NCBI GenBank assembly: GCA_002104985.1
Contig: MCGO01000034.1
Coordinates: 372,001 to 436,000, forward strand
Length of the DNA stretch: 64,000 nt
Direction of reading: 5' to 3'
Origin: Rhizoclosmatium globosum
Lineage: Eukaryota; Chytridiomycota; Chytridiomycetes; Chytridiales; Chytriomycetaceae
Shown here piece by piece: positions 44,724 to 55,327 of this stretch. How positions within the stretch are numbered: the first letter of the stretch is position 1; each line of letters begins with the position of its first letter. A program made the translations under genes and the position numbers. The notes under the pieces were generated by a model that did not search any database, was not told the DNA's origin, and saw only the letters and a list, made by a program, of their open reading frames with translations.

Positions 44724-44752
44724 AACCGAGCTATTACAGAATAAATAAAACC
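44703..44752 (+). repeat. 25-bp direct repeat spanning the Helitron stop codon
   Basis: GAGCTATTACAAAATGAATA at 44703 and its copy at 44728 extend to 25 bp each, differing at two positions. The duplication places a second, degenerate copy of the last codons and the stop just after the gene. Slippage during replication is a simple explanation. Confidence 0.85.
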
Positions 44753-45101
44753 ATTCCTTTGAATTTAATACTTTCTAGGCATAGTTCTTTATAAAAATGA
44801 CTAAAAATCTATTAATAGATCTGTAAGGAAAGTGGACCCAACCCCCTCAAACTCCCCCCTTTCAGAAACAGGTTGGCAAGCAACCTGCAATCTGAATCTG
44901 CTTGTGTAGAATTGACATCTTGCAGGAAAAGAACAAAAATCTACAACCCATCAGATTTGACATTGAATCAATCGTTTTACATAAAAAAGGGCACATGCAA
45001 CTCAAATCAACAAAAACAACTATTTAATCAATCGTAACTGTTTATTACACAACAATCCATATTATGCCCAAATAAATAGAAAACTATCATGTCCGACTCA
45101 T
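44753..45101. other. Helitron 3' flank with a perfect hairpin
   Basis: No gene is seen in 350 bp. CAGGTTG and CAACCTG (44869-44875 and 44881-44887) form a perfect 7-bp stem around GCAAG, followed four bases later by CTGA. A second palindrome, atctattaatagat, lies near 44807-44820. The hairpin is a candidate Helitron terminus. Confidence 0.45.
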
Positions 45102-45509
45102 TCAGACAACCATAACCACCCAAACCAATGCCAACACGCCAACTGCAACACTCATGCCTCCACTATTCTGGCTATTTGGACGAACAGTTGGAAGTGGGGA
45201 CGCAGTCGTAGCTACACCACCGAGTAATCCTCCAAGCCCTCCACTTCCCCCGTTTCCTCCAAGCAATCCAGATCCGATGGATACAATCGGGCCGAGAACT
45301 CCATTCAGAAAGCTGTCTGCAGAAGTAGTACTTGTTGCTGCAGCTGTGGTTCCTGCAATTTGAGCTGCGGCTCCTGTTGTTGAGGCTGGGGCGTTGGCAG
45401 CTGCTGTTGGTTTAACCGCGTTGTTGAGTGTTGTGGTTGTTGTGGCATCGCCTGGAGCTGGAACAGCGATGGCGATGGATGCAAAAGCGAGGAGAGAAAG
45501 GACTTGCAT
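45102..45509 (-). CDS. Small secreted GPI-type Ala/Thr/Gly-rich protein
   Basis: 135 residues. I chose ATG 45509 because it opens directly into a signal peptide (Met-Gln-Val-Leu-Ser-Leu-Leu-Ala-Phe, cleavage likely after an Ala-Val-Pro-Ala region). The middle is Thr/Ala-rich, then Gly-rich (Gly-Gly-Leu-Gly-Gly-Leu-Leu-Gly-Gly). The C-terminus is a hydrophobic segment ending in Val-Val, which fits a GPI-attachment signal. It is probably a wall or surface protein; no domain is recognised. Confidence 0.7.
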   Translation of the reverse strand: MQVLSLLAFASIAIAVPAPGDATTTTTLNNAVKPTAAANAPASTTGAAAQIAGTTAAATSTTSADSFLNGVLGPIVSIGSGLLGGNGGSGGLGGLLGGVATTASPLPTVRPNSQNSGGMSVAVGVLALVWVVMVV

Positions 45510-46177
45510 TTTCAGTAAGTGTTTGTGTCGTTGTTTCAAATTTCATGGAATTCTGTGCAAGGGGGTTTATGTAAGTGCTGTTCTCAACAGATGCATATTT
45601 AATAATGCTGAGCGAAACTTTTTGATTGAATCGAAAAAGGTATCAATGTTTATTTTGAAATACAGGTGATGTGGGTGTCAATGCCGCTTCTGTGTTTACT
45701 ATTCGAAATTCTGATTTGGCGTTTGGACTTGCGAGAACAGAAATAGTTTCTTCGGATATTAATCACTCAAATTCTACTTGATTTACATTATCAACTTTGG
45801 ATTAATGTAAGAAAAGCCCCCTGTGTAGTACTAGTTCATACGGACTTTTTCAGGTCATTGAATTTCTTAGTTTAAATAAGAAGTGGAAAGAGATGGAATG
45901 CATTTATTTGGTTTTGTTATTTAATTAACTGACCCAAAATAGAAACGCAGGTTGGTTAAACTGTCATGACTCATACAGCTTTCCAACTTCTCACTGTGAT
46001 TCGCTTTATGGATATCCCTCGACCATATCGTTAATCAGGATCTCAGTTTGGAGAAGAGAGGACAATATCTCAACCTCTATCAACCATCTAACTCAAACAA
46101 CACCAGACAATCAATACCCACACATCACTTCACATCGCATCGACATCATTTCCCTTCATCGATCAAAGCATCTTTCA
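45510..46177. other. Intergenic, shared 5' region
   Basis: About 670 bp between two divergent genes. AT-rich with no protein-like frame. It presumably holds both promoters; no specific element is recognised. Confidence 0.4.
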
Positions 46178-47852
46178 ATGAACTCCAAACGGATAGCCCA
46201 ACTGGCAGCAGTCTTCCTCCTCGCACTTGTCCTTTGGTTCTCAACAGATGCCCTAAAACGATACAAATCACTGCCAAAGAAGCCTATCCAGAATCCTGAA
46301 GTTCCAATCATCAGAGAAGACTCAATCTACAAACTCACTTACAACGATAAAATCGTCGATTTGATGCAGATTCAGTTTCTTGACTATTTAAATGGTGAAC
46401 TTGGAATGAAAGAGTAAGGATGATATTGGCTTTATTCAATACCACTTACTTTAGATTAGGGACGACGTATTTGGTGGGTCACTCACGAAATCATATTCAT
46501 ATCGAGACAAATGGCAATACCTTCACTCTTTCAACAAGCGAATAGCGAAAAAGGGCTACGATATTCGATTCTTCCACCGATTTGCCCTTCGCGCACGTGC
46601 AGCGTTGATCTCATACCGAATTCTATATGAAGCCCCTCCAGCTCTCCTTCAAGACCTCGCAACTCTCTCCCCAGAACCATCCCTCACAGAATTCAAAGCA
46701 TCACTCCTAAAAGTAATCGAAGACGTCACAAAACTGCTCTACCCTTGGATAAACCCACCCTTCACCTCCATCGCCCAAATGCACATGTCATTCCTCTCCG
46801 GCCCCGACGTCGGAATCGTAATCACATGCGGAACAAAGCAATTCTACATGGCGAAACACTTGATACTAACCCTCCGCGAAATCTGGAACATAAACCTCCC
46901 CATCGAAGTCTTCTACAGCGGCGAAGAAGACTTACACCCATCCATGATCAAATCCTTCAACGAGATGGAAAACGTCCGCGCCGTAAACCTCCTCGCCTAC
47001 TTCTACGAAGAAACCTATTTCTGGTCCGGTTGGAGCGTGAAACCATTCGCAATGCTCGCGTCCCGCTTCCGCACCGTCATATTCATGGACGCCGACATCC
47101 TATTCTTCAAGAACCCACTTTCAATCCTCAACACCCCTCAGTTCTTGAAAACCGGCACGTACTTTTACAGGGACCGTAAGAAGCGCGAAGACATGTTCGT
47201 GAAAGGAACGATTCTGTTGTCAGGAATTGCACCCCACCTGTCACGATACGGTCGAACCCTGGAATACACAAACCAAGACCCAAAGCGATACACAACAACA
47301 CATATGATGGAGTCGGGACTCGTTGTAATGGACAAAGGCCGTAGCGGCGTTTTATTCTCGCTCCTTATGGCAGCGAAAATGAATGGCGTCCGGGAGCGAA
47401 ACTGGGTTCTCTACAGAATGACGTACGGCGATAAAGAGGCGTTCTGGTTTTCCACGGAACTGATGCGAGTTCCATACTATTTCAATCCGTCGCACGGCGG
47501 TGTGATTGGCAAAACCACCAAGATAACATCGAATGCAGAAGGGTATACAGCCGTTTGCGGTGTATGGCTCTTACATATTGATCAAGAAGGCGACCCATTC
47601 TGGTGGAATGGAGGAGGTGTGCTGAGGAACCGGACAGCAAGCAAGGACTTTGACTTTGAAGACTTTACACATATAGCGACACATCGATTGGAAGGATCTG
47701 TGAATGGGAACGTCTGGGTCAGTCCAGGGAATGGGCATTGCTTGAATCAGACAAATGAGCAAGTATTTAAGCTTACCTCGGAGCAACAGAGTCTGATTGA
47801 GCAGTACAAGGACATATTTCGTTATAGAATCCAGGAAATACCGTTAAATTAA
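46178..47852 (+). CDS. Mnn1-type alpha-1,3-mannosyltransferase (GT71)
   Basis: Exons 46178-46413 and 46460-47852 give 542 residues. A type II membrane anchor lies at residues 8-24 (Leu-Ala-Ala-Val-Phe-Leu-Leu-Ala-Leu-Val-Leu-Trp), as in Golgi glycosyltransferases. The catalytic part has Gly-Ile-Val-Ile-Thr-Cys-Gly, Pro-Ile-Glu-Val-Phe-Tyr-Ser-Gly-Glu-Glu-Asp, the metal-binding Met-Asp-Ala-Asp-Ile-Leu-Phe-Phe, Glu-Ser-Gly-Leu-Val-Val-Met-Asp-Lys and Gly-Asp-Lys-Glu-Ala-Phe-Trp. These are hallmarks of the yeast Mnn1/Mnt family that caps N- and O-glycans with mannose. Codons are GC-rich in the middle of exon 2 compared with the neighbours. Confidence 0.87.
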
Positions 47853-47945
47853 AATGATTGTCCATTTGTAAAATGATAAAATGTATTCGTCAACGAAACA
47901 AAGGTTACTCTATATACAAAACGTTGAAGAAGCGAAAATGGGCTA

Positions 47946-48692
47946 TTACAGGAACAAACTAGTGTTCCCACTACTTGAAACCTGACTCAACTTCGAATGA
48001 TCAACCTCCACCTTTCTCACTGACCCAATCGCCCCAATAGCACATTCACGACCCAACAATCCACGTGCAATAACACTAGTCTGCAACTCCTTCTTCTCCA
48101 CAGTAGTACTGGGCATCACAAACGCCACAAAAGGCCCCACACACCCTTCCTCCGAAACATGAACCAAATGCTCCGGAACCCGCACAACCCCAAACCACTC
48201 ACTATGTCCCGCCTTCTTCATCCCCTTCAACATCAATTCATCAACCTCATCCTTAATCCCTGCGTAATGCAACCCAAGAACCCGATTCACACTCGCCCCA
48301 ACCAACTTGACAGCCTTCGTCTGCTTCAATTTCCACTGAATACCCAGTGATTCCGCGACGATGTAGTGTAACAGCTCGTACGCGGATTCACCGTCGAATG
48401 AAATGTACCCAGGTTTAGTTTTCGATCCGCCAAAGGGAGGTGGAGACTGTGGACAGAATAGACAGCCGGCCAAAGCGTATATGAGACGATCTCTGTGAAC
48501 TCGGGTGGATGAAAATACGGTCAAGAGGGACTCTACTGATTCTTGGATGGCTGTGACTTTGGGTATCGAAGGAGGACAGGGTGTCAAAGCGATGCGGTTC
48601 GGAGTTGTGGTGGACGGAGTAAGGTATAAGCGTTCTTTAGAGGTTTTCGCATTTTTGGATGATCCCTTTGATTGTGATTGTCTAGGACTCAT
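47946..48692 (-). CDS. Unrecognised conserved protein, family X copy 1
   Basis: Single frame, 248 residues. The core (residues 45-200) is shared with 48943-49767 and 52580-53653: Leu-Ile-Tyr-Ala-Leu-Ala-Gly, Pro-Phe-Gly-Gly-x-Lys-x-Lys-Pro-Gly-Tyr, Gln-Thr-Lys-Ala-x-Lys-Leu-Val, Val-Asp-Glu-Leu-x-Leu-Lys-Gly-Met-Lys-Lys-Ala-Gly-His, and Trp-Phe-Gly-Val-Val-Arg-Val-Pro-Glu. The N-terminus is basic and Ser-rich. I know no family with this signature. A compact mixed alpha/beta fold is likely. No signal peptide or membrane helix is seen. Confidence 0.7.
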   Translation of the reverse strand: MSPRQSQSKGSSKNAKTSKERLYLTPSTTTPNRIALTPCPPSIPKVTAIQESVESLLTVFSSTRVHRDRLIYALAGCLFCPQSPPPFGGSKTKPGYISFDGESAYELLHYIVAESLGIQWKLKQTKAVKLVGASVNRVLGLHYAGIKDEVDELMLKGMKKAGHSEWFGVVRVPEHLVHVSEEGCVGPFVAFVMPSTTVEKKELQTSVIARGLLGRECAIGAIGSVRKVEVDHSKLSQVSSSGNTSLFL

Positions 48693-48942
48693 GTGGGAAG
48701 ATATTCAACTGTTCATCGTGTTAGCTGTCAAACGTCGACGATGTGGATAAATATGGAACTGACCTCGATGGTTTGGTGCAATTTCCAACGTGAGCCAGTA
48801 GGTAAGATGAACCGGGCTTTGCCACGATCCTTTTCACTTTCGAATCGAGAAAAATCAAGAACAAATTGACACCATTAACTGGTTCACCAAGGCTAATTTA
48901 TGGAACAGCTGAAAGAAGGGGATAGGGTAAAGAAAGTAGATA

Positions 48943-49767
48943 TCATACTGTAATGTTGGGTATCGAGTCCACCTGCTTTTCAATAAGCATCGGAGGACTC
49001 AACCCCATCATATCATCTGGATCCATTGAATCGCCAACAAGGGTTTCATTCGACTGAGTCTCATCACTTGAATCATTTGTCGTGATGGAGTCTTCCCGAA
49101 GTCTCCCAAACTCCTCTCCATTCGAAGAGCCATCCCCACCACCCAACACTCCACCATTTGCCTCAATTTTCAACGCCGAACTTGGCATCACAAACTCCAC
49201 AAATTGCACAAACCCACCAACTTCATCAACATGCCTTAAATACTCTGGTACGCGTACAACCCCAAACCACTCACAATGCCCCGCTTTCTTCATCCCTTTC
49301 AACATCAATTCATCAACCTCATCCTTCATCCCCCGAAAATGCAACTCCATAACCCGATTCACAGACAATACAACAAGTTTAATAGCTTTCGTCTGTCGAA
49401 ACGCCCACTGTACTTTTTGTGCTTCGCGGATAATATATTCGAGGAGGTGTTTCGCGGAACAACCCTCAAACGACGCGTATCCCGGTTTCGTCTTTGTACC
49501 GCCAAACGGAGCAGGTGATTTCGGGTCAAAGAGGCAGCCAGCGAGTGCGTAAATAAATCTGTCTGGTTTCACGCGGGTGCTAGCAAAGAGGGTTTCGAGC
49601 GTGGCCAGAGAGTGGCGAGTAATATCCTGTTTAGTGATATCTTTTGGAGTTAAAGCCAGAGCCACGCGGAGGGTGTTTGTAGGTGCTGATGTGATCCAGA
49701 GCATATCTTTTGATCGCTGAGATTGAGACTTGTTTGGCTTTGAAGTGGTTACGTTGTGGTGCAACAT
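48943..49767 (-). CDS. Unrecognised conserved protein, family X copy 2
   Basis: Single frame, 274 residues, with the same core as copy 1 (Phe-Ile-Tyr-Ala-Leu-Ala-Gly-Cys-Leu-Phe-Asp, Gly-Met-Lys-Lys-Ala-Gly-His-Cys-Glu-Trp-Phe-Gly-Val-Val) and an acidic Ser/Asp/Thr-rich tail of about 80 residues. It lies 250 bp upstream of copy 1 on the same strand. Its function is unknown. Confidence 0.7.
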   Translation of the reverse strand: MLHHNVTTSKPNKSQSQRSKDMLWITSAPTNTLRVALALTPKDITKQDITRHSLATLETLFASTRVKPDRFIYALAGCLFDPKSPAPFGGTKTKPGYASFEGCSAKHLLEYIIREAQKVQWAFRQTKAIKLVVLSVNRVMELHFRGMKDEVDELMLKGMKKAGHCEWFGVVRVPEYLRHVDEVGGFVQFVEFVMPSSALKIEANGGVLGGGDGSSNGEEFGRLREDSITTNDSSDETQSNETLVGDSMDPDDMMGLSPPMLIEKQVDSIPNITV

Positions 49768-49980
49768 TGTTTTGTTTTTAACCTCTGCTTAAAAGGTTAA
49801 CTATCACACCATAGCTCGTGTCCGTCTTTCCGCGTGGATACTTACAGTGTGGGATATGCGAGACGGTGGCTAATAGCTTCAGGGATGGCCTTACGTAACT
49901 GTTTGAAAATTGTGAAAATCTTTGGTTTATTGAATGGAGAGAAAGGAAGAGGACAGAACAAAGGTTATAATAGAACCTGT

Positions 49981-52253
49981 TCAAATGTGAAGATGTTTGA
50001 GATAGAACTTAAGCTCAGCTTCCACACTTTTCTTGATGGTGTTTGCCATTTTCCATCCATGTCCTTCTCCCTCAAACAACTACAGACAGGATAAAGAATT
50101 TAGAATAGGAAATAACAAATTCAAAAAAACAATTTTGCTTACCTGATACTCAACTATTCCTCCCTTCGTGTTGATTGCTCTCGCGATCGCTTCTGCCTGG
50201 TCTTCAGGCACAACACGATCCTTTGAACCCTGCAATACCAACAACGGAGCTCGAATCTTACCAACATGATGAATTGGGCTCCTTTCCCTGTAAATCTTCT
50301 CAACCTCCTCCTTCTCCATACCAACAGTCCCCAACACAAGATCCAAATACTTGCTCTCAAATTTATGCGTCAGTTCCGCGAGAGACTTCAAATCACTAAT
50401 CCCATACTTTGAAGCACCAACAGCAAACACATCAGGCCTGAAAGCAAGCGCAGCAAGAGTCGTGAAGCCACCCGCGGATCCTCCAGTAATACACATCCGG
50501 TCTTTGTCCACGCGTCCTTGCCCCGCGAGATACAACGCCCCATTACAAACATCAGCTACATCAACAATCCCCCACTGTCCATTCAATCGATCCCGATATT
50601 CACGCCCAAAGCCAGACGACCCACCATAATTCACATCGAAAACAGCGAACCCGCGAGACGTCCAGAACTGAATAGCCGGACTCAAAATACAATCGCTCGC
50701 AGCAGTAGGACCTCCATGAGCAAGCACAATCAAGGGAGGCAGCCCCGTCGCGGTATGATTCGGATTCTTGGGTCCATAAAAGAACCCGAAAGCAGTCAAC
50801 CCTTTTTGCGTTGGGAACTCGATCGCCTCCGCGACAGAGACCCATTCCTCAATATTCAAGCCCTTCAATCCTTCTGTTGTAGTTTTGAGTTCTTTGACTT
50901 CAACAACTTCGGTCAAGGTATCGTTCAACAAGACTTGGCTAAGTACAAGTGGGGAGGTGGGAGTTCCAGCAACAATATAAACGCGATCATCGACTGTAAC
51001 CAAAGAATCAACAATTTGCCCATGCACAAGTCTTGTCATAACTCCATTCACAGGATCAATCAGCGAGATGGATCCAGTACCGTCTTTGTTATGGTGTCCA
51101 GCTACAATATTCCCACTTGACAAGAAGTCGTATTTGTGCTGACCAAGTGTCCAGTCAGGGAACGAAAAGTCTCCTTGGAATGGTGTGGATACTAATGGAG
51201 AAGTTTTTCCAGAAGCAAGGATGTGACGGTACAAGTTGTAGTACCCAGTTTCATCAGACGCGAAGTAAAGGTCGTTTGCTGTGGACCATCGAGGCTGAGA
51301 GACACTGAAATCGCCTGATGCGATGATTCGCGGAGAATTGAAGCTGCCGGCTCCCTTTGACCACCGTATTACTACTTGGTTTTCGAAACAATCTTTCCTC
51401 ACCTCAACGTCAGCTAGATGAAGAGACGATTTTGTCCAAGGCATTTCCGGTAAACTCCACTCAATCCACACAATATTTTTGCCATCAGGTGAGAATCTGG
51501 AACACCAAACGTTAAACCACTAAAATCACATTTGAACACTTACCTCGGAGCTGCATAAAAATCATTCCCAGCCGCAACGACCTTAGGCTCTCTGATATCC
51601 CCAGTCAACGAAACAATAACAAGCTTATTAACCACATCCCCATTCTCCAAATGCGATTCCTATCAAACCACATAAGCTCCCTAACCTTCCCTCTCCAAAC
51701 CCAAAAACAAACAAACCTGAACAGCAACGACAAACTCCTTCGAAGGATGCACATCAAAATCCGCATACCGCGCCACAGAGTCCACAGGCGTCACAGCACA
51801 CACCTCCTTATCCCCACCCTTCACAACATACACCCGTTTATCCTTTGAATCGGTAAACACGATAACCCCATCAAACACAGTCGCAGGTGCACCTCCATAC
51901 TCGTGAACACTTTAGAAATCGAGTGATTAGAAATACCCATACTCATCGATATCAAAGCCACCTTCCGCCACACAACTTAATACCTTGAGCTTATGTTAAA
52001 CGTTGCAAGTAAAGGATGTTCAACGACTGCATTCAGGACAAGTGTGGATCGCCCGTCTTCGCTGGGACGTCCTTCAATGTGATAGAGGACTCCCTTCTTC
52101 TTGTCCGCGATAAGTCCCTTCAGAGAAAGTCAGCTCTGTGCGTGGGTCATTCAATTTCAATTAAGTTACTGGGATTCTTATGCCAGCGGATGCAAGGGCG
52201 TCTGCGCTGATGGGGGATGTGAAACGACCATAAGGAACGGAAGAGTTGGTCAT
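49981..52253 (-). CDS. Prolyl-oligopeptidase family (S9) peptidase, acylaminoacyl-peptidase-like
   Basis: Six exons (52253-52170, 52117-51984, 51909-51717, 51659-51544, 51496-50143, 50079-49981) give 659 residues. An N-terminal beta-propeller with Val-His-Glu-Tyr-Gly-Gly and Phe-Ser-Pro-Asp-Gly precedes an alpha/beta-hydrolase. The triad is visible: Ser in Gly-Gly-Ser-Ala-Gly-Gly, Asp in Gly-Ser-Lys-Asp-Arg-Val, and His in Gly-Glu-Gly-His-Gly-Trp, the last supplied by the final exon. The oxyanion motif His-Gly-Gly-Pro-Thr is present. S9 enzymes of this type trim short or N-acylated peptides in the cytosol; no signal peptide is seen. It sits between two copies of family X with no evident link. 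Confidence 0.87.
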
Positions 52254-52579
52254 TTACTGTAGTTGGCTTTACTTTTTAAATCAACAATCGAAAGAGAATA
52301 ATTCATTTCTGAAATAATTGCACTATTAATTGGTTTTTTACGCGTTATTTTTATATCATTCCGATTGACACTTTTCCTTTCAAAAGACCCCTAATATCTT
52401 AAATCAACTGAAATACTTCCATGCACGTCTTAACAGTGCTCCACGCAGTTTCAATTCGATTACATTGCTTCTAAAATCTCTTACTAAAAATTGGTCTGAA
52501 ACGTAAGGGGCGTAGAGCAAAGGACGACAGTGAAGGAGGCGTTTCAAGTCAAATCCTAAACTTAAACCACCAAATTTCA
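52254..52579. other. Intergenic, no gene seen
   Basis: About 325 bp of AT-rich sequence upstream of the S9 peptidase and downstream of family X copy 3. No feature is recognised. Confidence 0.35.
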
Positions 52580-53653
52580 TCAGATGGGACATGCTTCCAC
52601 GCAAATGATGTTGTTGGTATGTGACAGTACGGCTTTTATTTGACTATAGCCTAGAAACCAGTCCAACGGAAACAGTCCTAAATACCCCAGATATCCAACG
52701 ACAACGACTGCTTCAGTCATTTCGATCGGATTCGATCGTCGATTGTGTAGCTGAGTGGGTTGTTTGTGCAGCTGAGGAACTGATAGAGGAGGCCAGTGCT
52801 GATTCAATTTGATAGTATAGGCGGCTGGATCCCTGTCTTTCACAAGACTGCGACTAAAATCATATTCATTCAATCGAGCCGTTTCTGCTGCGGGAGATAC
52901 CAACGTACTTGCTGAACTGTCAACACCTGCCTCCTCCTTCACTGAGACTATCCCATCCCGTAACTCAGTCGGCCTCACCGTCTCACCATCAGATAAACTA
53001 TACTTTCTACTTGAATCCCCATCAGTATTCCCATTCCCTCGACCCCCCATTCTCCGTTTCATAGCAACACTCGGCATAACAAACTCAACAACACCCCTCC
53101 CCACACCCCCTTCCTCCCCAACAAACCCCAAATACTCTGGTATACGCACAACCCCAAACCACTCACAATGTCCCGCCTTCTTCATCCCCTTCAAAACCAA
53201 CTCATCAACAACATCCTTCTCCCCCTCAAAATGCAACTCCAACACCCGATTCACACACTCCACGACCAATTTTAGCGCCTTCGTCTGTTTAATACTCCAC
53301 TGCACTCGATAAATCTCCTTCACGATGAACTCGAGTAAAAGAGCCGGTGAATCGCCGTTAAAGAAAGTGTAACCCGGCTTTGCCTTTGGACCTCCGAACG
53401 GGGTAGGTGAAGACGGGTCGAATAGAAATCCAGCAAGAGCGTAAATGAATCTGTCTTTGTGTACGCGGGTGCGTGAGAAGAGAGTTGAGAGAAGGTTTAA
53501 AGTTGAGGTGACGAGTGTTTGATTGAGCGTATTTGGAGGCGCTGTTGTTAGAACAACTTTGTTTGGATCGGTTGGAGAAGGATCGATTTGAAGGAGGACC
53601 CGGGGCTTCTTTGGTGGTGGGAGTGTTTCACTTTCAAGGACGGCTTTGGACAT
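52580..53653 (-). CDS. Unrecognised conserved protein, family X copy 3
   Basis: Single frame, 357 residues, the longest of the three. The N-terminal 200 residues carry the family X core (Phe-Ile-Tyr-Ala-Leu-Ala-Gly-Phe-Leu-Phe-Asp, Gly-Met-Lys-Lys-Ala-Gly-His-Cys-Glu-Trp). About 150 further residues include a Gly/Arg/Asp/Ser-rich stretch and a hydrophobic Val-Val-Val-Val-Gly-Tyr-Leu-Gly segment near the end. The extra tail may be an unspliced region, as an intron near its start cannot be excluded. The function is unknown. Confidence 0.65.
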   Translation of the reverse strand: MSKAVLESETLPPPKKPRVLLQIDPSPTDPNKVVLTTAPPNTLNQTLVTSTLNLLSTLFSRTRVHKDRFIYALAGFLFDPSSPTPFGGPKAKPGYTFFNGDSPALLLEFIVKEIYRVQWSIKQTKALKLVVECVNRVLELHFEGEKDVVDELVLKGMKKAGHCEWFGVVRIPEYLGFVGEEGGVGRGVVEFVMPSVAMKRRMGGRGNGNTDGDSSRKYSLSDGETVRPTELRDGIVSVKEEAGVDSSASTLVSPAAETARLNEYDFSRSLVKDRDPAAYTIKLNQHWPPLSVPQLHKQPTQLHNRRSNPIEMTEAVVVVGYLGYLGLFPLDWFLGYSQIKAVLSHTNNIICVEACPI

Positions 53654-54253
53654 TTGAGCAATGTGGTTGATGGTTATCTGGCTTCTCTTTGCTATTATCC
53701 TCCACTTATCCTACAGCTTAATACGAAGCAGTGGATGAATAGGGTTCCGATGGGATTGTCACAGTGCGATGACTCAATTGAAGCTGTTTTAGAAACTGAT
53801 TTGGTCCTCACTTTAAATCCCCTTCCATAATCTCATTTACTCTACAGTGTAATAATACCAACGGTACTGGCCTCGCAAGCACGAGTTCGTTCTCAGTGTA
53901 ACACCAACCATCATCGGTTCCCTTACGTAAGGGGTTACTTAAATAAACAAACTGTTCCATATTTGCTTATTCCTGCTTACCACATCCACACACTGTTTTT
54001 AACTTTAACCAAAAATTGAATAAAACTCTAGCCACAGTCAAGTGGATTGAATGCACTTGGATTGGTACATATTGATATGCATTTCACGCCATAATCAATA
54101 ATTAAATGACGGATGATACAATATTTAAGATGTTGAGTCTCAGGATTCTCGGCTAATTCTTGCTTGAAAAAGCCAGAAGAAAATGCACACCGTCGCCAAC
54201 TTGACGGTGACATTTGCGACTGCAGGGGATCAAAGTAACTCTTATACGTTACC
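53654..54253. other. Intergenic, no gene seen
   Basis: 600 bp between divergent genes. The only long frame, on the minus strand at 54028-54426, has no resemblance to a known protein and overlaps the following gene antisense, so I do not call it. Confidence 0.35.
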
Positions 54254-54673
54254 ATGCTCTTACTCATAGCCGACATCTTCGATTTTCTAAACTTGAACGC
54301 ATACACAGCAATCAACATTGAAACCAAGCTTGCTGCATTCCTCACGACACAATGCCCTATCCACAACCTTAAGTATTCGCCACATGCGACAGGATACAAT
54401 CTTGAGGGAGACTGGAACAGTATCATCTCTGTTCTAAAGGCGTGCCAAGACTCATTTGGTGGGCTCGCAACGGCGGGAAACGAGAGCGACCCTGGAATGA
54501 AACTCTCGATCGTAATGGGGTAAAATGCTTTCAGTTTTATATACTTTCTTGAGTTTCTTAATGAGTTACTTACGCGTTCCGTCTAAAGAACTCGAATTGA
54601 CAAGCATTCCACGATGGAAAACAAACTTGAAGCTGTCGAAACACATCTGCAGAAGATGCAATCATCTCAATAA
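54254..54673 (+). CDS. UPF0045/ECM15 (thiamine-binding-like) protein, copy 1
   Basis: Exons 54254-54519 and 54589-54673 give 116 residues. The family pattern is visible: Leu-Glu-Gly-Asp-Trp-Asn-x-Ile-Ile-x-Val-Leu-Lys-Ala-Cys, then Gly-Thr-Arg-Ile-Asp-Lys followed by a Glu-Asn-Lys-Leu-Glu-Ala-Val helix, equivalent to Glu-Gly-x-Trp and Gly-Thr-Arg-Thr-Asp-Lys of the MTH1187/YqgV/YBL001c family. These small ferredoxin-like proteins form tetramers and may bind thiamine or its pyrimidine. Usually one copy per fungal genome; here four lie within 5 kb. Confidence 0.72.
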
Positions 54674-54775
54674 TAAAATGGTGTAAACCGCCTCTCTTTC
54701 ATCGCGCTTGATTTATTATTATTATATTCCACACAACAAGTCACCAATGATGGTGGCAATTTTCAATGATCTCAT

Positions 54776-55215
54776 TTATTCACCAATCCAAATCAGTCTC
54801 GTATACTCTGCCTCAACCTCATTCATCTCGTCGCGCAACGTAACTCGCTTATCTGTCCTCGTGCTGTTCACAAACAAATAAGCACTTACAGAATCATGAA
54901 TAATACAACTCAACTGCAGATTAAACCGGACACCAACACGTTGAGCACCCGCCAACCGCACTGCATCACGGCACTTTGCAAGCACATTCATAATATCATC
55001 CCATTCACCTTCCACGTCAATTCCACCCGCATGTGCATTATATTGAATATTGTGGATCTTACTGCTTGTCTTCAGGGTCGAATCAATGACATCTGTGAGA
55101 CGGGGTACTGATTTGGACAAGGTTTAGGTTAGAACTTCCAAGTTCAAGAGTACAACAGACCATCAGTAGTGGAAACTCCAGAATACTCGATGGATATGAT
55201 TCCAGATGCAAACAT
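54776..55215 (-). CDS. UPF0045/ECM15 (thiamine-binding-like) protein, copy 2
   Basis: Exons 55215-55161 and 55107-54776 (intron 53 bp) give 128 residues. The protein has Val-Glu-Gly-Glu-Trp-Asp-Asp-Ile-Met-Asn-Val-Leu, Lys-Cys-Arg-Asp-Ala-Val, and Ser-Thr-Arg-Thr-Asp-Lys with a following helix. The segment between (about 15 residues, from Leu-Ser-Cys-Ile-Ile-His) is longer than usual and may be an unspliced intron-derived insert. Convergent with copy 1. It is the best-preserved member here. Confidence 0.75.
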
Positions 55216-55327
55216 GGCTGTTTTTTGATAGAATCTGGCGGGTCGGCATTTCCGCTTTATCAACCAACTTCAATGGCCTGCGAGGTAAAACTACCCGTTA
55301 AACATATTCCCTTTATTCCTCATGGAA

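Larger units (their letters stand above)
36725..44895 (+). mobile_element. Helitron-type rolling-circle transposon (ends uncertain)
   Basis: The block contains a complete-looking Helitron Rep/helicase gene. Helitrons have no terminal inverted repeats or target duplications; classical ones end in a short hairpin followed by CTRR. A 7-bp perfect stem with a 5-nt loop (44869-44887) followed by CTGA at 44892-44895 is the best 3' candidate, although the next base is A rather than the usual T. The left end was not found: it could precede the repeat array, and the divergent 387-residue gene could be inside. The start given here is only the edge of the array. Confidence 0.6.

Noticed and set aside
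44770..44780. CTAG near 44775 as a Helitron terminus
   Set aside because: No hairpin precedes it. The CTGA after the 44869-44887 stem is a better, though still weak, candidate.
49082..49552. 156-codon plus-strand frame inside family X copy 2
   Set aside because: It is the shadow of a real minus-strand gene, and similar shadows occur opposite the other paralogs only where codon bias allows.
54028..54426. 132-codon minus-strand frame
   Set aside because: It overlaps the first UPF0045 gene in antisense and shows no domain or paralog.
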